Source: Methanobrevibacter arboriphilus
GTDB lineage: Archaea; Methanobacteriota; Methanobacteria; Methanobacteriales; Methanobacteriaceae
Reading direction: 5' to 3'
NCBI RefSeq assembly: GCF_019669925.1
Contig: NZ_AP019779.1
Location: forward strand, 620,001-684,000
DNA length: 64,000 nt
Part shown: one piece after another, positions 19,022 through 27,836 of the stretch
How positions within the stretch are numbered: position 1 is the first letter of the stretch
Layout: each line of letters begins with the position of its first letter
Translations under genes and position numbers: made by a program
The notes under the pieces: model-generated
Database searches by the model: none
What the model was told of the DNA's origin: nothing
Seen by the model: the letters and a program-made list of their open reading frames with translations, nothing else

Positions 19022-19544
19022 GAAAAAAACCCCCCAGTTATATATTAAAATAATTTTGTTGAATTTACATTTCAAGTATATTCAACTGTATAACATGCCT
19101 TTCAATAGACATTATTATAATGTTCCTCATTTCCATGAGCATATGCCTTTGCCTAATTTAATTTCTAAATACTCATTTTTTGTCAAATAACAATCATTTT
19201 TCAAAAACCCACTTTCATATTAAAACAACAATCACAATATATACAAAATCTCTAATTATAATATGTTTTTAATGATACTTAATGATATATAAAAAGAGAA
19301 CATTCCAATTACATATTTTATAAAAGAAGTAATATAAAAAAATATTAAAAAATAGTATTTACACTTGAAAAAACACTACTTGCAACTGCAAGACTAAACA
19401 TTTCAAATGAAAAAAATAAATATATTATGAAATTATAAATATTAAATTGTTATTCTAAAAGTAGAATAAAGTATATATAAATCCTATAAAGGTTGTTGAA
19501 TTATATATCAAAAATAGGTAGGTCTTGATTAACGATTCGAATTT
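19022..19544. other. intergenic, no gene seen
   Basis: Contains the second 33-bp repeat (19383-19415) and short palindromic TTCTAAAAGTAGAA near 19452. No open frame worth calling. Confidence 0.5.
19383..19415 (+). repeat. 33-bp direct repeat, copy 2
   Basis: 31 of 33 bases as at 18068-18100. Confidence 0.75.
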
Positions 19545-20432
19545 TTAACATCCTATTGCCTCTTTCCCAACATTCAACAAACATCTATATTTTTTTAATT
19601 CAGATAATGCATTATTTTCAGCTTCAATTTTATTGATTACTCCATAACCTGTTACTTCTTTTTCAGACACTAATTTCAAGTAATGATCAAAAACACTAAT
19701 AACATAATCAATCGTAAACTCTTTTTTCATACGAAGTTTAATATCAATAACATCAATCATCATATTAATAATTCTAACTAAAAGGTCTAATTCATCTTTT
19801 GTTAGATAGTTTTTACCAATTTTAACATCCGATTTAGTAACATCCTTTTTACCCTCCCATGTGGTTAAACCCATATGCGGTTTAGTATGATCAGCACGAT
19901 AATAAACCAATTCTTTTGCTGTTGAGTCTGTAACAGCCTGATATAGTTTATTCTGCATAGTCCCATAAAACTCACCAATTTTAAGAGAACTTGGCTCATA
20001 ATCTGTTGCATGAATAAATAACTCATTAAGTACTTTTTGAACATGAGTACTTTCTGAACGTAGTTTTTTAAGGTGTTGTAATGCCTGTTCTTTTTTATCT
20101 TCTTTTATATAATAACCATCTTTTCTTATAGATGGAAGTACTTCTTTAGTGAGCCATTTTTTAAAACTCTTTGCAGTTTTTAGCTTAGATGATAAAATAA
20201 GACTATACAAACCAGATTCATTAATGATAGTCATGTCTTGCTTTCCACCAAGGGTGCCCTGTTTTGCAACCCCCTTATCTTCATCATCAACATGCCTTTT
20301 TAATGCGTTCCTTGTTTTTTTATACCCTAATTTTGTTGCTATTTCCTTTCCAACAAACCAATACTCATTATTTTGTATTAATACAGTTATTTTACCAAAT
20401 TCTTCATTTTCAAAGTTCATTAATTCATTCAT
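19545..20432 (-). CDS. BRO-N / RhuM fusion antirepressor
   Basis: 295 residues. Residues 1-110 are a BRO-N DNA-binding domain (YWFVGKEIATKLGYKKTRNAL, INESGLYSLILSSKLKTAKSFKKWLTKEVLPSIRK). Residues 150-240 match the C-terminal half of RhuM-family proteins (FYGTMQNKLYQAVTDSTAKE, HTKPHMGLTTWEGKKDVTKSDVKIGKNYL). Phage proteins of this type usually relieve repression at induction. GGTGAAATA precedes the ATG. The gene ends in EAIGC, exactly like the RhuM-like gene at 34437. It stands apart at the left end of the virus. Confidence 0.85.
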   Translation of the reverse strand: MNELMNFENEEFGKITVLIQNNEYWFVGKEIATKLGYKKTRNALKRHVDDEDKGVAKQGTLGGKQDMTIINESGLYSLILSSKLKTAKSFKKWLTKEVLPSIRKDGYYIKEDKKEQALQHLKKLRSESTHVQKVLNELFIHATDYEPSSLKIGEFYGTMQNKLYQAVTDSTAKELVYYRADHTKPHMGLTTWEGKKDVTKSDVKIGKNYLTKDELDLLVRIINMMIDVIDIKLRMKKEFTIDYVISVFDHYLKLVSEKEVTGYGVINKIEAENNALSELKKYRCLLNVGKEAIGC

Positions 20433-20606
20433 TATTTCACCAGTATTTAATATTTAAGAAATTCAACCACTAAAATTAGAAAAAGTGAGTCAAATAAAAA
20501 TATAAAAACTAGTAAAATGTATTAGATAGAAACCTTTATATACTAAAAAAAATTAAGTATTATATAGATTTGTGTACTCATTTCTTAGTCGTTCTTTTTT
20601 GGGTTT

Positions 20607-20632
20607 TCATTAGTAGCTGTAACTACTAATGA
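20607..20632 (+). terminator. perfect hairpin with downstream T-run
   Basis: TCATTAGTAG and CTACTAATGA pair over 10 bp around a CTGTAA loop. About 10 bp later comes an eight-T run on the plus strand. No plus-strand gene enters it, so it may end antisense transcription or act in the antirepressor leader. Confidence 0.45.
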
Positions 20633-20969
20633 TTACTTTGACTATTTTTTTTCTAATTTTTTATTTACAATTTTTATTTAGTTAAAACAGATATATAAAT
20701 ATTTGTATTTTATTTAACAAAATACTATTTTTTTAGATTACTTATCATTACCTCTTCAATAAATATTAACTGGTTCTTTAATTATTTTAATCATATTGAT
20801 AACTAATGTTATATTTATAATTTAGTATACATGTATTGTAACTTTTTTAATATATTATAATGATTAATAATTAAGATTAAAAATATTTAAAAAAAAATAA
20901 AAGTAGATCACTAAAGTTCTACCCTTAAAATTTATAATATTAATATTTTAATATTATTAAATAAAAAAA

Positions 20970-21003
20970 TCCCCCTCAAACAACAGAAGTTGTCAAGGGG
21001 TAA
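20970..21003 (-). terminator. terminator of the lysis operon
   Basis: On the minus strand CCCCTTGACAAC and GTTGTTTGAGGGG form a long, slightly interrupted stem around TTCT, followed by GATTTTTTTA. It lies 60 bp after the stop of the 21062-21424 gene. Confidence 0.75.
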
Positions 21004-21061
21004 AAAATACAATAATATTAAATATTAAGATTATTTAAGTTATAAATTAATAAAAACTACA

Positions 21062-21424
21062 TTAAACAGATTCTACTGCTACAAGGTCATTAGTTTCTCC
21101 ATCAACATTCAAGTTTATATAATCAACAACAACATAATCCTTATCATTTATTTTTATAGTCGTATTTGGCTCAAATATTGCCACAGGGTAATATTTTAAA
21201 GGAACCTCCACACACAAACCATATTCACTACTATTTATTAAATTATACTCTTGTGAGGGGGTTATCACAACTCCATCGGCATCAGATATTGTGAGATTTT
21301 CTTTTATAATTTTATCCACTGCTTGATTATCATTATCAACAGTCAATAAAAATCCTGCAGCCATGCTTCCTACTATTAATAATATAAATATTCCACCGAT
21401 TATTGCTAAAATTGTTTTAATCAT
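21062..21424 (-). CDS. membrane-anchored small extracellular protein
   Basis: 120 residues. The N-terminal helix (TILAIIGGIFILLIVGSMAA, residues 3-22) anchors a 95-residue acidic outer domain rich in beta strands. No known domain. It follows the endolysin gene after a separate terminator, and itself ends in a strong terminator, so it probably has its own promoter. A lysogenic surface modification or superinfection-exclusion role is possible from position only. Confidence 0.7.
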   Translation of the reverse strand: MIKTILAIIGGIFILLIVGSMAAGFLLTVDNDNQAVDKIIKENLTISDADGVVITPSQEYNLINSSEYGLCVEVPLKYYPVAIFEPNTTIKINDKDYVVVDYINLNVDGETNDLVAVESV

Positions 21425-21498
21425 TTAAAACCTCATAAATTAAATATTAATTATTTAATAGTATGTATGATTAATATAAAAAACTTTCTAAAAAAAAT

Positions 21499-21530
21499 AG
21501 AGGTAGACCTAATAATAGACCTACCTCATA
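21499..21530 (-). terminator. terminator after the endolysin gene
   Basis: On the minus strand GAGGTAG and CTACCTC pair around a GTCTATTATTAGGT loop, followed by TATTTTTTTT. This closes the long late operon. Confidence 0.7.
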
Positions 21531-21605
21531 AAATTTATTTTAATTATATTTAATATAATTATTTTATAATAAGTTTAGAAAGGAATAATTGCTAAAACCT
21601 AAAAT

Positions 21606-22313
21606 CTATTCATCCATCCAAGCTGGATTAATACTAACAATCTGGTTACTACACCAATGTTCCCCAAGCTCATATCTTCGACTATTCCAATCTACAATAG
21701 CAGCTAAATCAACAATAGTAGGTTTACTGAATTCTTTACTAGATATTCTTATTGTAAGATGAGTAACATTAGTACATTGCCATTGGATATAATCACACTT
21801 ATAACCCATTATCAAGGCCACAGCACGAGCTAATTGTGACCAGTCTACACAATTACCCATAAGGCCATTAGTAAGTGCTGATATTTCTTTTTGTGTTCCA
21901 ATAAAACGACTATTCAAGTAGTATTTGTATAATCCTTTCTTTGTTTTAGCATAAGTTCTTAGTTTTTCTACAAATTCAGTGAAATTATTGAATTTTCCTA
22001 TTAGTTTTTGAATAGCTAGGATATATTTATTTTTCTGCCAATCCTGTGTTGGTTTTATATCTGTAGCTGTTGTTTTAGGTTTGACTATCCAAACATTTAA
22101 AGGGGCTTTACCATGCTTAGCTTTATAATCTTTTATTCTAGCTACCATATCTTTTAAAACATGATATTGTATTCCTTCACCTGATTCTTTACCTAATTTA
22201 ATCAAGGTATCTTTTTTTAAATCAGCAATATATTTTTTAACATCCCACATTTTAGCTACTGTTGGATAAGGTATTAATAATTCTTTATTTGATATATCTA
22301 TAATTTTTGACAT
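21606..22313 (-). CDS. pseudomurein endoisopeptidase (peptidase C71-like endolysin)
   Basis: 235 residues. The C-terminal half has the transglutaminase-like triad of PeiW/PeiP/PeiR enzymes: Cys in MGNCVDWSQLARAVALIMGY (about 152), His in NVTHLTIRIS (about 183) and Asp in PTIVDLAA (about 200). These cut the Ala-epsilon-Lys bond of pseudomurein cross-links. The N-terminal half (VAKMWDVKKYIADLKKDTLIK, VWIVKP) resembles pseudomurein-binding repeats. It follows holin genes at 6 bp, so this is the lysis cassette. It fixes the host as a pseudomurein-walled methanogen. Confidence 0.9.
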   Translation of the reverse strand: MSKIIDISNKELLIPYPTVAKMWDVKKYIADLKKDTLIKLGKESGEGIQYHVLKDMVARIKDYKAKHGKAPLNVWIVKPKTTATDIKPTQDWQKNKYILAIQKLIGKFNNFTEFVEKLRTYAKTKKGLYKYYLNSRFIGTQKEISALTNGLMGNCVDWSQLARAVALIMGYKCDYIQWQCTNVTHLTIRISSKEFSKPTIVDLAAIVDWNSRRYELGEHWCSNQIVSINPAWMDE

Positions 22314-22318
22314 AAATA

Positions 22319-22498
22319 TTAAGCCTCTTCATTATTATTTAATAATCTAGAACCCACATAACCACCAACTAAACCTAAAAACAATGTAATAACTGGTATT
22401 ATTGGTTCATTTGCTCTCATTATTATAGCTACTATTACAACAAGACCCGCCACACTCACAGCTACAAGGTCATTTACATTTATTTCCTTAAATTTCAT
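22319..22498 (-). CDS. putative holin, two membrane spans
   Basis: 59 residues behind GGAGGATAATAAAA. Two hydrophobic stretches (VAVSVAGLVVIVAIIM, IIPVITLFLGLVGGYVG) separated by a short loop and a charged C-terminus give a small-holin shape. Directly upstream of the endolysin. It has a same-length relative at 49054-49233; both begin MKFKEI and share a GGY motif after the second span. Confidence 0.65.
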   Translation of the reverse strand: MKFKEINVNDLVAVSVAGLVVIVAIIMRANEPIIPVITLFLGLVGGYVGSRLLNNNEEA

Positions 22499-22513
22499 TT
22501 TTATTATCCTCCA

Positions 22514-22786
22514 TCAAAACAGTTTAAAAAATTGCCACACCATAAGAGTAAATAAACCCCCAAATATTGTTAAAAACACCCCGAGCATGAGTTTAATAGT
22601 ATTCCATGTGGCGACTTGTTCTTTGATAGCTATGGTGTTTTCTTCAATGCTTTTACGATGTTCTTTCAGCGATTCTTGAAAGTCTTCATTATCTTCTTTC
22701 ACTTGTTCTAAGACAGTTTCCAGCTTTGTTAACCGGGAATCCTGAATACATGGATTGTTATGTTTGTTTGGCATTTTTGAATCCAC
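22514..22786 (-). CDS. XhlA-like holin accessory protein
   Basis: 90 residues (a second ATG at residue 5 is also possible). The N-terminal two thirds are a coiled coil (LTKLETVLEQVKEDNEDFQE...), the end is one membrane helix (LMLGVFLTIFGGLFTLMVWQ). This is the plan of XhlA in PBSX, which works with a holin and an amidase in lysis. The position just before holin and endolysin supports it. Confidence 0.75.
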   Translation of the reverse strand: MDSKMPNKHNNPCIQDSRLTKLETVLEQVKEDNEDFQESLKEHRKSIEENTIAIKEQVATWNTIKLMLGVFLTIFGGLFTLMVWQFFKLF

Positions 22787-22876
22787 CTCAAAATATTTTT
22801 ATAGCTAACGCTAACACATAATTTAAATTTAATAAAAAAATAGTAATATTATAAATAAAAATAATTTAATTTTAAT
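22787..22876. other. short spacer between tail and lysis genes
   Basis: About 90 bp with an ATAGCTAACGCTAAC sequence similar to the repeats at 41769 and 41829. No gene. Confidence 0.35.
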
Positions 22877-23227
22877 TTATTCTAATTCAGCTAATTCATC
22901 TTTTAAAACATTTCTAGAATCTCTAATATCTAGCAATTCCTGAGGTACTTCTTGATTATTAATTATATATTCCATAATTTCAGAAATAACATATTCAGTA
23001 CTTTCTAATTCTTGATAAATCTCTGAAATTCTTAATCTAACAGTATCTACAATAATTTTACCCTCATTATCAAGTTTTAATGGTACTGGTGGGTCTTGAA
23101 CTATTTTATCGTACTCTTCTTGTGTTAGTTCAACTATATGCTCTCCACTCGTAGCTTCATGACACAGAAATATTTCTTGTTTTTCTTCATTACTAATATT
23201 ATAACTTAATATAATTTTATCTTCCAT
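22877..23227 (-). CDS. small protein following the tail fibre, possible fibre chaperone
   Basis: 116 residues from ATG 23227, behind GGTGGTGTGTGT; the longer frame to 23314 would run deep into the fibre gene. Acidic, with a predicted C-terminal coiled coil (VRLRISEIYQELESTEYVIS). No domain recognised. It overlaps the fibre gene by 11 bp, the place of tail-fibre assembly or XkdX/XkdW-like proteins in contractile phages. Confidence 0.6.
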   Translation of the reverse strand: MEDKIILSYNISNEEKQEIFLCHEATSGEHIVELTQEEYDKIVQDPPVPLKLDNEGKIIVDTVRLRISEIYQELESTEYVISEIMEYIINNQEVPQELLDIRDSRNVLKDELAELE

Positions 23228-24599
23228 ACACACACCACCTAACTCCAGATGTACCTGCTGTTGTTCGTTGAGCGTAAATATCAACCGAAGAAACTTGATT
23301 ATTTCCATTACCACAATTTTGATATAATGGTGACTGAGCTATTACAGATGTTAGTGTTCCTCCAACATTGTGAAAGGTAAAAGGAAAATTAACTGTTGTA
23401 CTTGCTGTTCCATTACTACCAGTTGTTGTTAGATTTACCAAACCCCAACAAGCACTATAAATGTAAACTCCATCTTTTTTATATCTAATACCATTATCAT
23501 ACTTTTCTACTGTTATATTATCCCCTATTTTACTTAGTAATTCTGTTTTAACATCAATCAAGTCCTGAGGAGTTTGTCTTTGAACTTCAAAAGTAAAACA
23601 AGAATCAATTTCAGAAGTACTCATACTTGATTCAACATAAGAACTATTGAAAACTCCTCCAAAGTTTTCAGAATGTGAAAAATCATACCCATCAAGATTA
23701 ATCCAATCACCTGATTCTAAATTAATAGTAACAAACTTTCCACTTATTGCACCTAAATGATTATATCCAACAATATAATCTCCATTAGCTAATTCAGAAT
23801 ATTTTTTAGTAACCCTTCTAATTCTTGAAGCATATTTATCATACTTCTGACCACCAAGATATTCAGAGTCTAAACCTGAATTTATTCCATCGACTGTTTT
23901 AATCACATTTAATAATTGTTGAGCAGATAATGATAATTCTGTACCTTCCTTATTGAAAAATACATCACCTATTTTCGCTGTTCGAGGTATTTCATTAATA
24001 TCCTCAAGTTCCTCTGTTTCTAGAACCTTTTCAATAAGTTCATCTTCCCATTGAGCTACTCCTTCGATTTGATCTAAGAAAATCTTAACTTTACTATCAT
24101 TATCCGGTGTTTTAGTAACTATTTCAAAATGAATATTATTAATAATTGTACTAGTATTAGCTGTGATTTTCACTTTAAATTCTGTATTATTAATATTATA
24201 ATTTTTAAGATCTTCATTATTCTGTATATCTTTTATTTTAATATCATTCGCATCATAAATACCAATACTAAAATCATTATTTGAACTATCTATTCTAAAG
24301 ATTTTCAGATTATTATATAAAGCTAAATAAATTATACAATCAAGTGTGAATGAATCTCCAGAATTAAGAATAATACTATCCCCATCATTTTCTCCTGTAA
24401 GATTAATTAAACTTATATTCATGAATTTAGCTTTTTGTGAAATCTCACTATCATTAAAAGCACCATTCTGATAATTACGAGGGATATTAACTGCTCCAAT
24501 GACCTCGAACATACTTGCAAGTAGCATACTACTGCCAGTATATTCGATATACGCCCCCTCACCTTCTCGAGGATATGGATTTTTAGTATCATAAGTCAT
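23217..24599 (-). CDS. tail fibre / receptor-binding protein
   Basis: 460 residues. The N-terminus is a beta-rich module; a middle helix region (IDGINSGLDSEYLGGQKYDKYAS) is typical of fibre shafts; the C-terminus is a Gly/Asn/Thr-rich beta tip (GSNGTASTTVNFPFTFHNVGG ... TSGVRWCVYGR). Its position after the XkdU-like gene and before lysis genes is that of host-recognition fibres. The receptor would be on the pseudomurein cell surface; this cannot be refined from sequence. Confidence 0.7.
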   Translation of the reverse strand: MTYDTKNPYPREGEGAYIEYTGSSMLLASMFEVIGAVNIPRNYQNGAFNDSEISQKAKFMNISLINLTGENDGDSIILNSGDSFTLDCIIYLALYNNLKIFRIDSSNNDFSIGIYDANDIKIKDIQNNEDLKNYNINNTEFKVKITANTSTIINNIHFEIVTKTPDNDSKVKIFLDQIEGVAQWEDELIEKVLETEELEDINEIPRTAKIGDVFFNKEGTELSLSAQQLLNVIKTVDGINSGLDSEYLGGQKYDKYASRIRRVTKKYSELANGDYIVGYNHLGAISGKFVTINLESGDWINLDGYDFSHSENFGGVFNSSYVESSMSTSEIDSCFTFEVQRQTPQDLIDVKTELLSKIGDNITVEKYDNGIRYKKDGVYIYSACWGLVNLTTTGSNGTASTTVNFPFTFHNVGGTLTSVIAQSPLYQNCGNGNNQVSSVDIYAQRTTAGTSGVRWCVYGR

Positions 24600-24602
24600 A
24601 AT

Positions 24603-24788
24603 CTATACCTCACCATAGCATTCAACAAGCTCATATTCTTCATCAAAAATCATAGTGACCTCTTTATTTCTAACTCTTATAAAATCATCTTTATAAACTT
24701 CAGCACTAATAAGTAACTCATTTATATTTAATTCAACTTCACTATTAGCTTCAATATTCATTCTAAGTAAATCATAATCAATATTCAT
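24603..24788 (-). CDS. small baseplate-associated protein
   Basis: 61 residues, acidic, beta-rich. It overlaps the upstream gene by ATGA and lies 3 bp before the fibre gene, so translation is coupled. No domain recognised. Confidence 0.6.
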   Translation of the reverse strand: MNIDYDLLRMNIEANSEVELNINELLISAEVYKDDFIRVRNKEVTMIFDEEYELVECYGEV

Positions 24789-25351
24789 ATTATCTCAACC
24801 TCATAATCTAAAAATTTTGCAATAAAACTTATTAATTCAATATTAACAGTTACAGGAACATTAATCAAAACAATCTCTGATTTACCAGTTCTCAATAAAT
24901 CATTTGTTATAAACCTATCACTAGTCAATTCATTTTCTTTAAATCTACTACTAAACTTAAAATTATCTCTAAATTGTTCTATTGTAATATAACCTTCTAT
25001 TTCAGAAGTTTCAATAATAGCTATTTGATTTAAAACATATTCCAAACCTTTAATTGTTGCAGTATTATAATAATTCAAGATTAAATAAGCACGATATTCA
25101 TCATCAGACCAATTAAAATCCCTTTTGACCCCCATACTTTTACCAAGCACATTCAAATAGCTATTACTACACCTTATCGGAGAACGATTAAGTACAGATT
25201 GATTATACACATCACTAACACTATCTAATGATTTACCAATAAGGTTATAGAAAAACCAGCCTGCGTCTGATGGAGGATTCATGACATTATTTTCTTCATC
25301 GAAGTAATCAGATATCATATCTCCATTTTCACTAGTATCATCATAAGCCAT
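24785..25351 (-). CDS. baseplate protein, XkdU / gpI-like
   Basis: 188 residues. The order DAGWFFYNLIGKSLDSVSDVYNQ, a short loop region, GKSMGVKRDFNWSDDEYRAYL and TIKGLEYVLNQIA is that of the XkdU/Mu gp48 group, which completes the baseplate next to the J-like protein. It lies 6 bp after the J-like gene. Assignment rests on pattern plus position. Confidence 0.7.
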   Translation of the reverse strand: MAYDDTSENGDMISDYFDEENNVMNPPSDAGWFFYNLIGKSLDSVSDVYNQSVLNRSPIRCSNSYLNVLGKSMGVKRDFNWSDDEYRAYLILNYYNTATIKGLEYVLNQIAIIETSEIEGYITIEQFRDNFKFSSRFKENELTSDRFITNDLLRTGKSEIVLINVPVTVNIELISFIAKFLDYEVEII

Positions 25352-25357
25352 TATTTT

Positions 25358-26458
25358 TCACCCTTCCACAATATTCAAATCGCCCATAACAGCATATTCT
25401 TCATTTGTTAAATCCACATCTGAAAGCTCATCAATTCTAACTAAAATAACTCCCTCAGTTGATTCAACCATAAATAAAAGGCAATTTGATTTAAAAACAT
25501 CTCCTATCTCAATATCATTAATATAATTTTGAATGTTATTTTTTATTTGATCTTTAACAATCTCAGGAACATAATTATTATCTAAAAAAACAGTGATTGT
25601 AGTATTTTCATCAATAACTGTCACTGGTGTAGCTTCTTGAAAATACAAATCATGATCAACAATATCATTCTCTTTTAAATTAAAATAATTAACTAGATCA
25701 ACTTCTCTAATGTCATTTTGAGGTTTATAAATTAATTTTCCTTGTTTGTTATTTATTTTCTTATATTTTGCACTTTTAACAATTGTTTCTGCTTTCTTTT
25801 CAAACCACAAGGCAGTTCGAGGTTGATAATTAAGCCAACAATCTTTAATCCTAGCTCTATAATTATCATCATCTTCACCATCTTTTCCATCTGTGACATC
25901 TTCTTCATTTATCACTGAAATATCAATACCCAATGGAGTAATAATTGTGTTTATTTCACCTGCTTTTACATTACCAATAGTCCCCTCTTCTTCACAAATA
26001 ACCTCCACAACACCTGTAGATTCTCCTCTGAGTATTTTCAAATCTTCAGTTGTGGTAAAAATCACTAAATCATCAGTTGATACTTCTGTTCCTTCGAGTA
26101 TGGTGAAAGGTGATTCTAAAGGATTTGGTAAATTGAAAATAACATTAGTAGTGCTAAATGATGGGTCTTCACGATATACTCCTTTTTGATAGCCTATTTC
26201 ATCAAGGGCATCACCAATTGCATCATTAAGTCTGAAATTCTCATCATTTGTTTCAGCCATCATTTCTTGATTAAATTGTAACATTGAATAAATAACAATA
26301 AAACCATAATTAACACTTCCTGGATTAAAGTCTGCAACAGTAGTTAAGCCTTGGAATTGAGCATTACGAACTAAATCTATATTTTCATCAATAATATCTG
26401 ATAATTTTCTTATAGATCCATCACCTTTTATAAATTCAGCATCTTCTTGTATTATCAT
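25358..26458 (-). CDS. baseplate J-like protein
   Basis: 366 residues. Typical gpJ/XkdT features: an N-terminal helical pair with LNDAIGDALDEIGYQKGVYR, a TILEGTEVSTDDLVIFTTTED strand region, then GKDGEDDDNYRARIKDCWLN, and a C-terminal IQNYINDIEIGDVFKSNCL segment. Baseplate J proteins form the wedge that triggers sheath contraction. Start overlaps the stop of the gp25-like gene. Confidence 0.9.
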   Translation of the reverse strand: MIIQEDAEFIKGDGSIRKLSDIIDENIDLVRNAQFQGLTTVADFNPGSVNYGFIVIYSMLQFNQEMMAETNDENFRLNDAIGDALDEIGYQKGVYREDPSFSTTNVIFNLPNPLESPFTILEGTEVSTDDLVIFTTTEDLKILRGESTGVVEVICEEEGTIGNVKAGEINTIITPLGIDISVINEEDVTDGKDGEDDDNYRARIKDCWLNYQPRTALWFEKKAETIVKSAKYKKINNKQGKLIYKPQNDIREVDLVNYFNLKENDIVDHDLYFQEATPVTVIDENTTITVFLDNNYVPEIVKDQIKNNIQNYINDIEIGDVFKSNCLLFMVESTEGVILVRIDELSDVDLTNEEYAVMGDLNIVEG

Positions 26459-26802
26459 AATAAATCATCCTCAATTATTTCATCACCATTAACAGTTGTA
26501 ATTTTTAATTTAAAATTACCATTTTCATAGTAACATTCAGCATCTTTGATTCTAGAGTCTTGAATTACAGAAGTTTCAATATCAAGACAAATAATAGCTC
26601 TCATCTCATTACTATCATCATATCCTAGAAATTCTTTAAGATTAGTTCCATAATCTTCATCAATATAATAATAAGTTCCTTTATATGTTTTAATCCTATT
26701 TTTAATCGCTTGATGGAGATTGTCTAATCCTGAAACTAAAGCTATTTGCCCATTACTTGAAAGTTTACCATGACTTGCAATATCTGTTCCCAAATCAACC
26801 AT
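26455..26802 (-). CDS. gp25-like baseplate wedge protein (XkdS/W-like)
   Basis: 115 residues. Matches the lysozyme-like gp25 fold by pattern: VSGLDNLHQAIKNRIKTYKG, YYYIDEDYGTNLKEFL, then DIETSVIQDSRI. gp25 links sheath and baseplate and starts sheath polymerisation. Order gp25-like then J-like is conserved in all contractile systems. Confidence 0.88.
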   Translation of the reverse strand: MVDLGTDIASHGKLSSNGQIALVSGLDNLHQAIKNRIKTYKGTYYYIDEDYGTNLKEFLGYDDSNEMRAIICLDIETSVIQDSRIKDAECYYENGNFKLKITTVNGDEIIEDDLL

Positions 26803-26804
26803 AA

Positions 26805-27836
26805 TTAAATCACCTTTTTACCATTACGATAATTACGAGCTGAAACAGAAGAACAATCATAAAGTTTTCCTTTATATTTATTCCAAAAATGACGATTAGA
26901 CCTGTCGTTGAAATTAGCAATTCCAGATATAACATTTACTTTTATACCTGCACCTCTACACATCATATAAAATATATAAGCGTAATCAACACAGTTGGCT
27001 CTTTTATTTTTCCAACACCATTCAGCACTAGCTTTACCGAATTTATTCTCATTTTCACTTGGAATTTTATGTCCTTTATAATATTTGTATTTAAAATTAC
27101 CATTACCTGTTTTAAGCCACTTATATATCGCAGATACATTTTTAAGCTTTTTTCCCTGTAGTCTTATTCTTTTTTCTATATCACTACTTCCATTGCTGAC
27201 AGAAGTTGTGTATTTTTCAGAATATTGTGAACCAGGAGCTGGAACTGATGAAGAAATATTCAATTGAACATCATCTTCAGATTCATCAGTACTAATTATA
27301 AAATAAGTTTTAGTCGAACGAAGAGGAGGGCTTAATTCAATGTAACTACCTTCTCTAATCAGTTTTAATGGAGGTATTGTTAGTTTTGAGTCTTTTTTAG
27401 GTTTGCTTTTCTCTTTATATTCATTTTTCAATTCTCGTAAAGCTTTTTTCTTATCTAATACTTTTTGTTCAGCTGTAGTATTACTATCACTAGAACTACT
27501 ACCTTTCGTCAAACTATATTTACAACTACCTTCTTTACTTTTACCACTAACACCATCATAATCAACATCACATCTCCCACCGTTTGGATTAACATAACTA
27601 CAATTGATTTCACCCTCAACAGCAGTTTTCCTACCTTTAGCTCCAATGGCTCTTAAATATCCTGATTGTTTACATGCAGGGCAATAGTTTTTCCAAGTAC
27701 GTTTGTAGCGTTGTTTATAACTTTTGTTTTTATTACAACTAGCAGGAGCCATTTTTACTGTTATTGTTTTTTTATCATTAGTCCAGCTGACACCTGCTAG
27801 AATCCTATAACCATCACGAATAGGCAACAAGATCAC
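26805..27836 (-). CDS. baseplate protein with zinc-finger head and transglutaminase-like pseudomurein peptidase tail
   Basis: 343 residues. Residues 45-115 carry paired cysteines (NYCPACKQSG, EINCSYVNPNGGRC, GSCKYSL), probably a zinc knuckle. A Lys/Ser-rich linker and a small beta region (IPPLKLIREGSYIELSPP) follow. The last 90 residues have a Cys-His-Asp triad: NCVDYAYIFYMMCRGAGIKV, RHFWNKYKGKLYDCSS. The same fold occurs in pseudomurein endoisopeptidases. Located where PBSX has xkdR; overlaps the next gene by 4 bp. I infer local wall cutting at injection. Confidence 0.75.
   Translation of the reverse strand: MILLPIRDGYRILAGVSWTNDKKTITVKMAPASCNKNKSYKQRYKRTWKNYCPACKQSGYLRAIGAKGRKTAVEGEINCSYVNPNGGRCDVDYDGVSGKSKEGSCKYSLTKGSSSSDSNTTAEQKVLDKKKALRELKNEYKEKSKPKKDSKLTIPPLKLIREGSYIELSPPLRSTKTYFIISTDESEDDVQLNISSSVPAPGSQYSEKYTTSVSNGSSDIEKRIRLQGKKLKNVSAIYKWLKTGNGNFKYKYYKGHKIPSENENKFGKASAEWCWKNKRANCVDYAYIFYMMCRGAGIKVNVISGIANFNDRSNRHFWNKYKGKLYDCSSVSARNYRNGKKVI

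Larger units (their letters stand above)
20433..21061. other. intergenic with hairpins
   Basis: No gene. It holds a perfect 10-bp hairpin near 20607, a TTAGTCGTTCTT motif (20585-20596) repeated at 55066-55077, and a terminator near 20972. Confidence 0.55.

Noticed and set aside
19500-19544. left virus border directly after the antirepressor
   Set aside because: No sequence here matches the gltX end, while 17288-17302 does; the border is therefore placed there, though not with certainty.
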